This document shows positions 34,769 through 43,800 of a stretch of DNA of 64,000 nt, one piece after another. A program made the position numbers and the translations under genes. The stretch spans positions 8,415,001-8,479,000 of the forward strand of contig NZ_ARVW01000001.1 in assembly GCF_000384315.1 (NCBI RefSeq), read 5' to 3'. Within the stretch, counting starts at the first letter, position 1, and every line of letters begins with the position of its first letter. Source of the DNA: Amycolatopsis nigrescens CSC17Ta-90. Its GTDB lineage: Bacteria > Actinomycetota > Actinomycetes > Mycobacteriales > Pseudonocardiaceae. A model generated the notes under the pieces. That model was not told where the DNA came from. It saw only the letters and a list, made by a program, of their open reading frames with translations, and searched no databases.

Positions 34769-35107
34769 TCATTCCCACACGGGGCGAACTTCGACACACC
34801 CCCGGCTCGCGTAGGGATGCCGCGCCGCGATCGCGATCGCCTCGTCCAGATCGGCGCACTCGAGGATGTCGATGCCGCCGACGAAGTCCTTCGTCTCCGC
34901 GAACGGGCCATCGGACACCAGGGTCTCGCCGTCGCGGACCCGGACCGTCGTCGCATCCGCCACCGGACGCAGCCGCGCCCCACCGACTACCCTGGCTCCC
35001 CGCCGGTCCATCTCCACCCCATACGCCTGATACGTCGGGTCCGCCGCGATCTCCGCCATGGACTGCGACACCGTCTCATCGTCGCAGATGAGCAGCACAT
35101 ACTTCAT
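34769..35107 (-). CDS. YCII-related (DGPF-domain) protein
   Basis: This 112-residue protein is MKYVLLICDDETV at the start and has the family hallmark DGPFAETKDFVGGIDILECAD. The YciI-like dimeric alpha/beta-barrel fold is related to muconolactone isomerase and ABM enzymes. In actinobacteria these proteins frequently accompany ECF sigma factors; here the partner is an SRPBCC gene. Function not known. Confidence 0.88.
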   Translation of the reverse strand: MKYVLLICDDETVSQSMAEIAADPTYQAYGVEMDRRGARVVGGARLRPVADATTVRVRDGETLVSDGPFAETKDFVGGIDILECADLDEAIAIAARHPYASRGCVEVRPVWE

Positions 35108-35163
35108 GGCCCCACTATGCCCGAGCCGCTCGACCCGCAAAACGCGGACACGGGTGCGCGGGG

Positions 35164-36747
35164 TCAGACGACCTCGAAGTTGGCCATCATCATCATGTCC
35201 TCGTGCTCCAGGTTGTGGCAGTGCAGCACGTACTTGCCCTTGAAGCCCTCGAACTTCACCAGCAGTTCGGCCTTGCCGCCGTTCTCCAGGCTCACCGTGT
35301 CCTTCCAGCCCCGGTCGTACTCGCTGGGGTCGTTGCCGTCCTTGGACAGCACCTGGAACGGCGCGAGATGGATGTGGAACGGGTGCTCGACGTTCTGCGC
35401 CCTGATGTTCCACAGCTCGACCGAGCCGAGCCGCGGGTTGGCGATGATCTTGTTCGGGTCGAAGGCCTCGCCGTTGACCGTCCACAGGCTCATCCCGTGC
35501 GCCTCCGCGCCACCACGGGCGAAGACGATGTCGCGGGTCACCGTGGCCTCGGACTTCGACAGCTTGGTGAACGGCACCAGCTGCGACGGGATCGGCCCGC
35601 TGTCGGCGGCCTGGCGGGCGACCTTGAACTTCATCACGTCCGCGGTACTGTCCTCACCCCACGAGTTGCGCATGGTGATCTCGTCGCCGACCGAGTACTT
35701 CGAGAAGTCGATGATCACGTCGAACCGCTCGGCCTGCGAGATCTGCAGCTCGTCGTGCTCCGCCGGCGTGTCGAGCAGGCCCTGGTCGCTGCCGATCTGC
35801 AGGAAAGCGGGCCCGCCGGACGGCTTCTTGTCCAGTTCGAGCCGGTAGCGGCGGGCGTTGGACGCGTTCAGGATGCGGAACCGGTACTTCGTGTTGCTCA
35901 CCTCGAGCACCGGCCACGGCGCGCCGTTGACCAGGATGCAGTCGCCAAGCACCCCGCTCATGAAGTCACCGGTGACCCCGGGGGTACCGGACAGCGACGG
36001 GTCCACCGACGGATAGGAGAAGGAGCCGTCCTCGTTGAACGCCCGGTCGGCGATCATCAGCGGGACGTCCCGCTCGCCGCGCGGCAGCCCGAGCCGCTCC
36101 TCCACGTCGTCCCGGATCAGGTGGAAACCGGCGAGTCCTTTGTAGACCTGCGGCCCGGTGAAGTCCATCCGGTGGTCGTGGTACCAGAGCGTGGCCGCCT
36201 GCTGGTCCATCGGGTAGAGGTACTCCTTGCTGCCCGCGGCCATCGTGGTCGTGTGCGAGGTGTGCCCGGCGTGCCCGCCGGAGACCGGGGCGATCAGGTC
36301 GGTCGGGTACCCGTCGTGCTCGGGCGCGACCTTGCCGCCGTGCAGATGCACGGTGACCGGCACGCCGAGCTCGTTGCGGTGCACCACCGACGTCCTCCGC
36401 CCGGTCCGCGACTCGATGGTCGGGCCGGGGAAGATGCCGTTGTAGCCCCAGATCTCGGTCTTGCGTCCGGGCAGGATCTCGACCTGGCCGACCTTCTGGG
36501 TGATCTCGTAGTAGTCCGTCGAGCCGTCGGTGCGCACGGGCGCGAGCACCGGCGGGACCGGCAGCCGGGCAGTGAACCGCGGAGGAAGCTCCGTCTTGCT
36601 CTTGAGCAGGGTGCCCGCACTGCTCTCGGTGGTGTTGTTCGCCCCACCGCCCCCGCTGGACGAGCACGCCGAAAGCGTGCCCGGCAGCAGCAGTCCCGCA
36701 CCCGCGGCAAGACCGAATCTCAGGAACTCCTTGCGCGAGAACTCCAT
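35164..36747 (-). CDS. Exported multicopper oxidase (CotA/phenoxazinone-synthase-like)
   Basis: This 527-residue protein starts at the ATG at 36747 (GAAGGGAAGGGC upstream). A Tat-like signal (SRKEFLRFGLAAGAG) ends in a possible lipobox LSAC. All copper ligands are visible: HLHGG (134-138), WYHDH (188-192), HPFHIH (from 455) and HCHNLEHEDM (from 509), with Met as probable axial T1 ligand. Family members oxidise phenols, bilirubin or metals with O2. Phenol coupling of a polyketide is conceivable because the cluster lies about 4 kb away, but the location in a copper- or stress-type neighbourhood makes general oxidation equally likely. Confidence 0.9.
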   Translation of the reverse strand: MEFSRKEFLRFGLAAGAGLLLPGTLSACSSSGGGGANNTTESSAGTLLKSKTELPPRFTARLPVPPVLAPVRTDGSTDYYEITQKVGQVEILPGRKTEIWGYNGIFPGPTIESRTGRRTSVVHRNELGVPVTVHLHGGKVAPEHDGYPTDLIAPVSGGHAGHTSHTTTMAAGSKEYLYPMDQQAATLWYHDHRMDFTGPQVYKGLAGFHLIRDDVEERLGLPRGERDVPLMIADRAFNEDGSFSYPSVDPSLSGTPGVTGDFMSGVLGDCILVNGAPWPVLEVSNTKYRFRILNASNARRYRLELDKKPSGGPAFLQIGSDQGLLDTPAEHDELQISQAERFDVIIDFSKYSVGDEITMRNSWGEDSTADVMKFKVARQAADSGPIPSQLVPFTKLSKSEATVTRDIVFARGGAEAHGMSLWTVNGEAFDPNKIIANPRLGSVELWNIRAQNVEHPFHIHLAPFQVLSKDGNDPSEYDRGWKDTVSLENGGKAELLVKFEGFKGKYVLHCHNLEHEDMMMMANFEVV

Positions 36748-36805
36748 GCCCTTCCCTTCACCCGATCCACACCGTCCTTTTCGGCCCGCAGCACGACCCA
36801 CCTGG

Positions 36806-37042
36806 TCACCCCTTGCTGTTCGACCGCTTGTCGCGCTGCAACTTCCGGTCGATCCGGAGTGCGACCAGGATGCCGACGATCGCCAGGATCGGCGGCCCGA
36901 ACCCGAGCAGCAGGCCGAGCGGCACGGAGTCCGGGATCTGACCACCGTCGGCGAGCATCGGACGCGCGATCGCCTCGGTGATCAGGAACCCGACCAGCAG
37001 TCCGCTGAACAGTCCGAGGATGCTGATACCGAGCTGTCGCAT
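36806..37042 (-). CDS. Small two-helix membrane protein
   Basis: This 78-residue protein (ATG at 37042, ribosome site GGAAGGAAATACC) has two hydrophobic segments, LGISILGLFSGLLVGFLI and PLGLLLGFGPPILAIVGILV, and ends in a charged tail (RIDRKLQRDKRSNSKG). No family recognised. It is 58 bases upstream of the multicopper oxidase and likely co-transcribed with it; it could be a membrane partner. Divergent from the sensor kinase at 37305. Confidence 0.65.
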   Translation of the reverse strand: MRQLGISILGLFSGLLVGFLITEAIARPMLADGGQIPDSVPLGLLLGFGPPILAIVGILVALRIDRKLQRDKRSNSKG

Positions 37043-37290
37043 GGTATTTCCTTCCATCGATAGGTTGCGGCCTCTCCGCTCTGCGCGGCGTTTCGCCGCC
37101 CGCCGGGCCTGCCGCGGCCGGCGGTCAGGCACGCCGGTAGCACCAACGCTAGCCAGCCGGCCTCGAAAGTTCGTCCCTCCAGACTCGGCGATCCGAGTCG
37201 CTTCCGGACGTACCCGCACCGCACGCCGCCTACCCCAGATGTCAACGGCCGACCCCGGCAAACCCTGGATGTGCCGCGGCCTCCTATTGC

Positions 37291-37305
37291 GTATGCTTCG
37301 GCCCG
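37291..37305 (+). promoter_or_regulatory. Possible -10 box for a leaderless sensor-kinase transcript
   Basis: TATGCT at 37292-37297 lies 7 bases before the GTG at 37305. That is the usual distance of a -10 box from the first base of a leaderless mRNA, and there is no ribosome site before the GTG. A second start (ATG at 37293) overlaps the box. Confidence 0.35.
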
Positions 37306-38531
37306 TGACCAGGGCGGACTCCGGAGAAACCCCCATCAGGGGACTGCACGTGCGCGCCGCGCTCCGGCAGTTGCCCAAGGTCCTTCGCGGCTACGTCGGG
37401 GACATCCTGCTGGGCATCACCGTGCTCGTTGCGGTCACCGCCGCCATCGCCGCCGACGTCGGCGGCGGCCGGCCACCGGACGCGTTCTCGTACCTGTTCG
37501 CGATCGGGCTCGCGGCGCTGATGCTCGTCCGGCGCAGCTTCCCCGCACTGGCCCTCACCGCCACCGCGGTCGGCATCATGGCCTACTACGCCGCGGGTTA
37601 CGCGCCGATCGGGCTGGCCGTGCCGGTGGCGGGCGCGCTGTACTCGGCGACCGAGGCCGGCAAGCTCCGCTGGGCGATGGGTACCGCGATCGTCCTGCTG
37701 GCGGTGTCCACCGCGTTCCGGGTCGGCGAGGGCGAGACGCTGGGCTACCTGTTCGGCTACGAGTTCGCCTCCACGGCGGGGCTGATGGCCGCCGCGATGG
37801 CGCTGGGCGACGGTGTCCGTTCCCGCCGGCGCTGGCGCGCCGAACAGCGGCGGCGCGCCGAGCAGGCCGAGGTGGACCGGCGCCGGGAGGCCGCGCGACA
37901 GGTGCAGGAGGAGCGGCTGCGGATCGCCAGGGACCTGCACGACTCGCTGGCGCACACCGCCTCCGTCATCTCGCTGCACGCCCACGTCGCCGACGAGGCG
38001 CTGACCGACGACCCCGAGGCGGCGCGTGCCGCCCTGCAGAACGTCCGCCTAGCGACCGGCGAAGCGATCCGGGAACTGCGCACCACCGTCGGTCTGCTCC
38101 GCGAGCCGGGTGAACTCGACGAAGAACCCGGTGACGGGGCGGCCCCGGACCGGCTGAGCAGGCTGGCCTCGATGATCGGCCTGACCACGGCCAGCGGGCT
38201 GCCGGTGGACGTGCGGATCGAGGGCGAGCCGGTGGACCTGCCCGAGCAGGTGGACACGGCCGCCTTCCGCATCGTGCAGGAGGCGCTGACCAACGTGCTC
38301 CGCCACGCGGCGGCGAACAACGCCGAGGTGGTCCTGCGCTACTCCCCCGCCGAACTCGGTATCCGGGTGACCGACGACGGCCGCGGCACCACCGGCACCC
38401 GCGTCCGCAACGGCCACGGTATCGTCGGCATGGCCGAACGCGCCGAGCTGGTCGGCGGCGTCTGCACCGCCACCGGGCTGGACGGTGGCGGGTTCCGCGT
38501 GGAGGCCACGCTTCCCTTGGGGGGCAAATGA
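37305..38531 (+). CDS. NarL-type two-component sensor histidine kinase (HisKA_3)
   Basis: This 408-residue protein has about five or six membrane helices in the first 170 residues, then a coiled coil ([18 protein letters not shown]) and the HisKA_3 phosphoacceptor [18 protein letters not shown] (His). The ATP domain has [13 protein letters not shown] (N box), VTDDGRG and [16 protein letters not shown]. The start is placed at the GTG at 37305, with ATG at 37293 as the alternative. The stop overlaps the response-regulator start (ATGA). This is a DesK/LiaS-like architecture. It is divergent from the multicopper-oxidase operon, which it might control. Confidence 0.93.
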   Translation: MTRADSGETPIRGLHVRAALRQLPKVLRGYVGDILLGITVLVAVTAAIAADVGGGRPPDAFSYLFAIGLAALMLVRRSFPALALTATAVGIMAYYAAGYAPIGLAVPVAGALYSATEAGKLRWAMGTAIVLLAVSTAFRVGEGETLGYLFGYEFASTAGLMAAAMALGDGVRSRRRWRAEQRRRAEQAEVDRRREAARQVQEERLRIARDLHDSLAHTASVISLHAHVADEALTDDPEAARAALQNVRLATGEAIRELRTTVGLLREPGELDEEPGDGAAPDRLSRLASMIGLTTASGLPVDVRIEGEPVDLPEQVDTAAFRIVQEALTNVLRHAAANNAEVVLRYSPAELGIRVTDDGRGTTGTRVRNGHGIVGMAERAELVGGVCTATGLDGGGFRVEATLPLGGK

Positions 38532-39199
38532 TCCGGGTCGCCGTGGTGGACGACCAGCACCTGGTACGGGCCGGGCTGCGCGCACTGCTGGAACGCGCGG
38601 AGGACATCACCGTGGTCGGCGAGGCCGACACCGGTGACGGTGGCGTGGAGCTGGCACGGCGGGAGAGGCCCGACGTGATCCTGATGGACATCCGGATGCC
38701 CGGCACGGACGGCCTGGAGGCGACCCGCCGGATCCTGGCCGACGACAGCCTGCAGGACGTCCGGGTGGTCGTGCTCACCACGTTCGACACCGACGAAGAG
38801 ATCTTCGAAGCGATCCGGGCCGGCGCGTCGGGCTTCCTGCTCAAGGACACCGACCCGGAGGGGCTGCGCAACGCCGTCCGCACGGTCGCCGGCGGTGAGG
38901 CACTGCTGTCCCCCGCGGTCACCCGGCGCGTGATGGACGCCGCCGCCGCCCGGTTCCGGCCGGCCGGCGACACGCGGCTGGACACGCTCACCGAGCGCGA
39001 GCGCGAGGTGCTGATCGAGGTGGCGGCCGGGCGGTCCAACGACGAGGTCGCCGAGGCGCTGTTCATCAGCCCGGCCACCGCCCGCACCTACGTCAGCCGC
39101 CTGCTGACCAAGCTGGACGCGCACAGCCGGTCGCAGCTGGTGGTGATCGCCTACGAAACCGGCCTGGCCGCCCCCGGCAGCGCTGGTCCGACGTCGTGA
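38528..39199 (+). CDS. NarL/LuxR-family response regulator
   Basis: This 223-residue protein has a receiver domain with [17 protein letters not shown] at the start and phosphoacceptor Asp in [13 protein letters not shown], and a C-terminal LuxR-type helix-turn-helix ([25 protein letters not shown], split here across two helices). It is coupled to the preceding kinase. Its TGA lies inside a dispersed hairpin (39195-39236). Confidence 0.95.
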   Translation: MIRVAVVDDQHLVRAGLRALLERAEDITVVGEADTGDGGVELARRERPDVILMDIRMPGTDGLEATRRILADDSLQDVRVVVLTTFDTDEEIFEAIRAGASGFLLKDTDPEGLRNAVRTVAGGEALLSPAVTRRVMDAAAARFRPAGDTRLDTLTEREREVLIEVAAGRSNDEVAEALFISPATARTYVSRLLTKLDAHSRSQLVVIAYETGLAAPGSAGPTS

Positions 39200-39236
39200 G
39201 TGAAAAACGCTGCCGGGGCAACACTTTTCACTCACG
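39195..39236. repeat. Dispersed hairpin repeat, copy 3 of 4 (terminator-like)
   Basis: Same element as 25745 with a few mismatches in the left arm (AACGCTG). It contains the response-regulator stop codon and separates it from the convergent transporter gene. Confidence 0.8.
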
Positions 39237-39260
39237 AGCGTTGAGCTGCGGAAACGGGGG

Positions 39261-40742
39261 TCAGATGGTGTTCAGCTTGCGCCGGAGGCCGCGGGTGGCC
39301 AGCGCCATCAGCGCGCCGGCCGCGCAGGCCAGCAGCCCGAAGATCAGGAAGTAGGTCTGCAGCGGCAGCACGGTGGACAGCCGCGCCAGCTGCCCGCCGA
39401 TGCCCGCGCCGAGCGCGGCGAACAGCCAGAACAGGCCGAGGTACTGGTTGGTGAACCCGTCCGGGGCCACCTGCACGGCCACGCTGAGCCCGACCGGCGC
39501 GAGCGCCAGCTCACCGCAGACCTGCAGCAGGTAGACCCCGAGCAGCCAGCCCGGCGACACCAGTCCCGCCGAGACCGCGACCTGCGCGGCCAGCGACATC
39601 AGCAGGAAGCTCAGCCCCGCGCACAGCAGGGCGCCGGCGAACTTCATCGGCACGTCCACCCGTTTGCCCAGCCGCAGCCAGAGCATGGCGAACAGCGGCG
39701 CGCAGATCAGGATGAACACCGGGTGCGCGGACTGGAACCAGCTCGCCGGGATGGTGCCGCCGAAGACCTCGCGATCGGTGAACTCCTCGGCGAACCTGCT
39801 CAGCACCGACCCGCCCTGCGCGTAGAGCAGCCAGAACACCGAAGAGCCGCCGAGCAGCACGACGAAGGCCGTCAGCCGGCTCCGGTCCACGGCGCCCAGC
39901 AGCGGGTTCTTGCGCAGCCGCAGGTAGAACACCACCGGCAGGGTGACCGTCAGCAGCCCGCACAGCCCGAGGATGTGCTCCACCTGGAACGCGCCGGAGA
40001 CGATGTCCGCCAGCAGGAGCAGGACCACCGCGCCGATCGCGAACCCCGCCCGTCGGGCGATCACCCGGCCGCGCTCGCTCTCGATCGGTCGGTCCGGCAG
40101 CACCCCGAGGTCGCCGAAGTGCCTGGACCCGCCGATGTACTGCAGCAGCCCGAAGGTCATGCCGACCGCGGCGGCGCCGAAGCCGAGGTGCCAGTTCACT
40201 TTCTCGCCGAGCAGGCCGGTGATGATCGGCGCGAGGAAGGCGCTGATCTGGATGCTCATGTAGAACACCGACATCGTCGCTTCGCGCTTCTCGTTCTGCC
40301 CCTGGTACGGGCTGCTGACCAGCGACGCGATGGACGGTTTCGCCAGCCCGGTACCGAGGATCACGAACAGCAGCCCGAGGTAGAGGAACGGGCGGGCCGG
40401 CACGCTCATCGAGTAGTGCCCGAGCGCGATGCAGATCCCGCCGTAGAGCACCGCGCGGCGTGGCCCGAGCACCCGGTCGGCCAGCCAGCCGCCGGGCAGC
40501 GCGCCGATGAACATCAGCGACATGTAGGTGCCGAACAGCGCGGTCGCGGTGCCGGTGGCGAGGCCGAACCCGCCATCGGCCTCCGGCGCGACGAGGTACA
40601 GGTAGAGGATGGCGGTCATTCCGTAGAAGCTGAACCGCTCCCACATGTCCACCATGAACAGCGTGCTGAACCAGCGTGGCTGGTCCCGGAACATGCGCAG
40701 GCTCGACCGCCGCGCACCGGTTCCGCTCACCACCGAGGCCAT
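39261..40742 (-). CDS. POT/PTR2-family proton-coupled transporter
   Basis: This 493-residue protein starts at the ATG at 40742 (GAAGGGAAGGGCCG upstream). FMVDMWERFSFYGM is the helix-1 ExxER-like signature of the POT family (here ERFSFYG), followed by GALPGGWLADRVLGPRRAVL and about 14 membrane helices. POT proteins import di- and tripeptides, some export metabolites. It lies 131 bases downstream of the type I PKS gene on the same strand and could be the cluster's transporter, or a boundary gene of general peptide uptake. The gap holds only a weak 6-bp inverted repeat (GTGGAC and GTCCAC). Confidence 0.85.
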   Translation of the reverse strand: MASVVSGTGARRSSLRMFRDQPRWFSTLFMVDMWERFSFYGMTAILYLYLVAPEADGGFGLATGTATALFGTYMSLMFIGALPGGWLADRVLGPRRAVLYGGICIALGHYSMSVPARPFLYLGLLFVILGTGLAKPSIASLVSSPYQGQNEKREATMSVFYMSIQISAFLAPIITGLLGEKVNWHLGFGAAAVGMTFGLLQYIGGSRHFGDLGVLPDRPIESERGRVIARRAGFAIGAVVLLLLADIVSGAFQVEHILGLCGLLTVTLPVVFYLRLRKNPLLGAVDRSRLTAFVVLLGGSSVFWLLYAQGGSVLSRFAEEFTDREVFGGTIPASWFQSAHPVFILICAPLFAMLWLRLGKRVDVPMKFAGALLCAGLSFLLMSLAAQVAVSAGLVSPGWLLGVYLLQVCGELALAPVGLSVAVQVAPDGFTNQYLGLFWLFAALGAGIGGQLARLSTVLPLQTYFLIFGLLACAAGALMALATRGLRRKLNTI

Positions 40743-40873
40743 CGGCCCTTCCCTTCGTCCGGCGAGCACATCCATTTCACTTCGTGTGCACAGTGGACAG
40801 TCCTCAGTCGACGGTCCACCGCGGCTTTCGGTGCAGAATGTCCGGTTCTTCTCGAGAACGACTCGCTCCGCCG

Positions 40874-43800
40874 TCAGGACGCCAGCGCGTCCCGGACCTG
40901 CTCGGTCAGCGCGGCCGGAGTGGGCGAGTCCAGCACCAGCCCTGAAGGCAGCCGCAAGCCAGTCGCCGCGTTGAGCCGGTTGCGCAGCTCGACCGCGGCG
41001 AGCGAATCCAGTCCCAGCTCGCGGAACTGCTGCCCCGGCCCGACCCCGTCGGCGCCGGAGTAGCCCAGCACGGCGGCGGCCTCGGTGCGCACCAGCTCCA
41101 GCAGCAGCCGGTCGCGGTCCGCCTCGGCCAGCTCCGAGAGCCGCTGCCGCAACGTGGGCCCGGCCGCAGCGCGTTCCTCCCTGACGACCCGGCGCACCGG
41201 TGCGCGGACCAGACCGCGCAACAGCGGCGACACCGTGCCGCCGGCCTCGTCCGCCAGCCGCATCGGGACCAGTGCCGCGTCCGCGCTGCCGCCGGCGAGA
41301 TCGAACAGGGCCAGCCCCTGCTCGGACGGCAGCGGCGCCATCCCGCTGCGTCGGACCCGCGCGATGTCGGCCTCGGAGAGGTGCCCGGTCATCCCGCTGC
41401 GCTGGGCCCACAGGCCCCAGGCCAGCGACTGGGCCGGCAGCCCGTTCGCCCGGCGGTGCCGCGCGAGCGCGTCCAGGAACACGTTGGCGGCGGCGTAGTT
41501 GCCCTGACCCGCCTCGCCGAGCACGCCGGCGGCAGAGGAGAACAGCACGAACGCGGCGAGGTCCGCGTCACGGGTCAGCTCGTGCAGGTGCCAGGCGGCC
41601 TCCGCCTTGGGGCGCAACACCTTCCGCATCCGTTCCGGGGTCAGCGCGGACACCACCCCGTCGTCGAGCACGCCGGCGGTGTGCAGCACGGCGGTCAGCG
41701 GATGTTCCTCGGGCACCCCGGCGAGCAGGGTGCGCAGGGCTTCCCGGTCGGCGGTGTCGCAGGCGGCGATGGTCACCGACGCGCCGAGCGCGGTCAGCTC
41801 CGCGCGCAGCCGCTTCCCTTCCGGCGCGGCCTCCCCGCGACGGCTGGTCAGCAGCAGGTGCCGGCCGCCGTGCCCGGTGACCAGGTGCCGCGCGAGCAGG
41901 CCACCGAGGGTGCCGGTGCCGCCGGTGATCAGCACCGTGCCCTCCGGGTCCAAGCCCTTCGGCACGGTCAGCACCAGCTTGCCGACGTGCTTGGCCTGGC
42001 TGAGCAGCCGCAGTGCCGCCGGCGCGCTGCGAACGTCCCATGTGGACACCGGGATCGGCCGCAGCACGCCGCGTTCGAACAACGCGAGCACCTCGGCCAG
42101 CATCTCCCGTACCCGGTCCGGCGGGACGTCGGGCAGGTTGAACGCCTGGTACTGCACGTCCGGTGCCTGCACGGCAACCTGCCGGGGCTCCCGGATGTCG
42201 GTCTTGCCCATCTCGGCGAACCGCCCGCCCGGTGCGAGCAGCCGCAGCGACGCGTCCACGTATGCACCGGCCAGCGAGTTCAGCACCACGTCCACGCCGT
42301 GGCCGCCGGTCGCAGCGCGGAAGGAGTCCTCGAACTCCAGCGACCGCGACGAGGCGATATGCGCGTCGTCCAGGCCGAGCCCGCGCAGGGTCTCCCATTT
42401 GCCGGGGCTCGCGGTGCCGAACACCTCGGCCCCGAGATGCCGGGCCAGCTGCACCGCGGCCATCCCGACCCCGCCGGTGGCCGCGTGGATCAGCACCTTC
42501 TCCCCGGGACGCACCGCCGCCACGTCGACCAGCCCCTGGTACGCGGTGAGGAAGACGATCGGCACCGACGCGGCCTGCTCGAAGGACCAGCCATCCGGGA
42601 TCCGGGTGACCTTGCGATGGTCCGCGACGGCCAGCGGGCCGAAAGCACCGCCGAACAGGCCCATCACCCGGTCGCCGGGGACAAGCCCGCCGGCCCCCGG
42701 CCCGGTCTCCAGCACCACCCCGGCGCCTTCGATGCCCATGCCCTTCTCGGTCGGTACCACGCCGAGCGCGACGATCACGTCGCGGAAGTTCACCCCGGCC
42801 GCGCGCACCGCGATCCGGACCTCGCCCTCGGCCAGCGGCCGCTGTGCCTCCGGGGCGGGCAGCAACGCGAGATTTTCCAGCAGCCCCGGCGAAGTCACGT
42901 CCAGCTGCCAGGCCGCGGAGTTCGCCGGTGGCAGCAGCGCCGGTCCCGTGGCGGCCTTCACCAGCCGGGGCAGGTGCGGGGTCCCGGCCCGGATGGCCAG
43001 CTGCGGTTCACCGGAGGCGACCGCCGCCCGCAGCGCCGCCAAGGACTCAGGCGCACCATCGACGTCGACGAGCACGAACCGGCCAGGATGCTCGGACTGC
43101 GCGGACCGCACCAGTCCCCAGACCGGGGCCAGGTCGAGCCCGGTCACCGCGTCGTCCTCGGCCGCCGCGACCGCGTCCCGGGTCACCAGGACCAGCCGGG
43201 TGCCAGCGAGGCGTTCCTCGGCGAGCCAGGACGCGAGCAGTTCGAGGGTGTCGGTCGCGGTCGCCACCGCGGTCTCCGGCAGTTCCCCCGGTTGGGGCCG
43301 GCAGGTGGCCACCACCGCTCCCGGCACGTCGGTGCCGGCGTCGAGTGCGGCCAATAGTGCGCCGAAGTCCGGGTACCGCGCGACTTCGCCGTCAACGGTC
43401 AGGTCGCCGAGTACCGCCCAGGCTTCGCCGTCCCCGACAGGCATGCCCGGCACGGCCGTCCAGTCCACCCGGAACAGCGAATCGCTCGCCGGGTCACGGG
43501 TGACCAGCTGCCGGGCGCTGGCTGGCTTGAGCACCAGCCGCTCCACCGAGACCACCGGTTCACCACGGGAATCCGTGGCCAGCAAAGAGATCCCGTCCGC
43601 ACCGGCGGGTGCGATCCGGCACCGCAGCGCACCGGCCCCGGTCGCGTGCAGCACCACGCCGTGCCAGGAGAACGGCAGTCGCAGCCCGGTCTCACCGCCG
43701 AACCGGCCGACGCCGAGTGCCGCGTGCAGCACGGCGTCGAGCAGGGCGGGATGCAGGCCGAAGGAGGTGGCCGCGTCGCGGACCGGCTCCGGCAGGGCGA

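Noticed and set aside
40743..40873. Terminator between the type I PKS and the POT transporter
   Set aside because: Only a 6-bp arm pair (GTGGAC/GTCCAC) is present; too weak to call.
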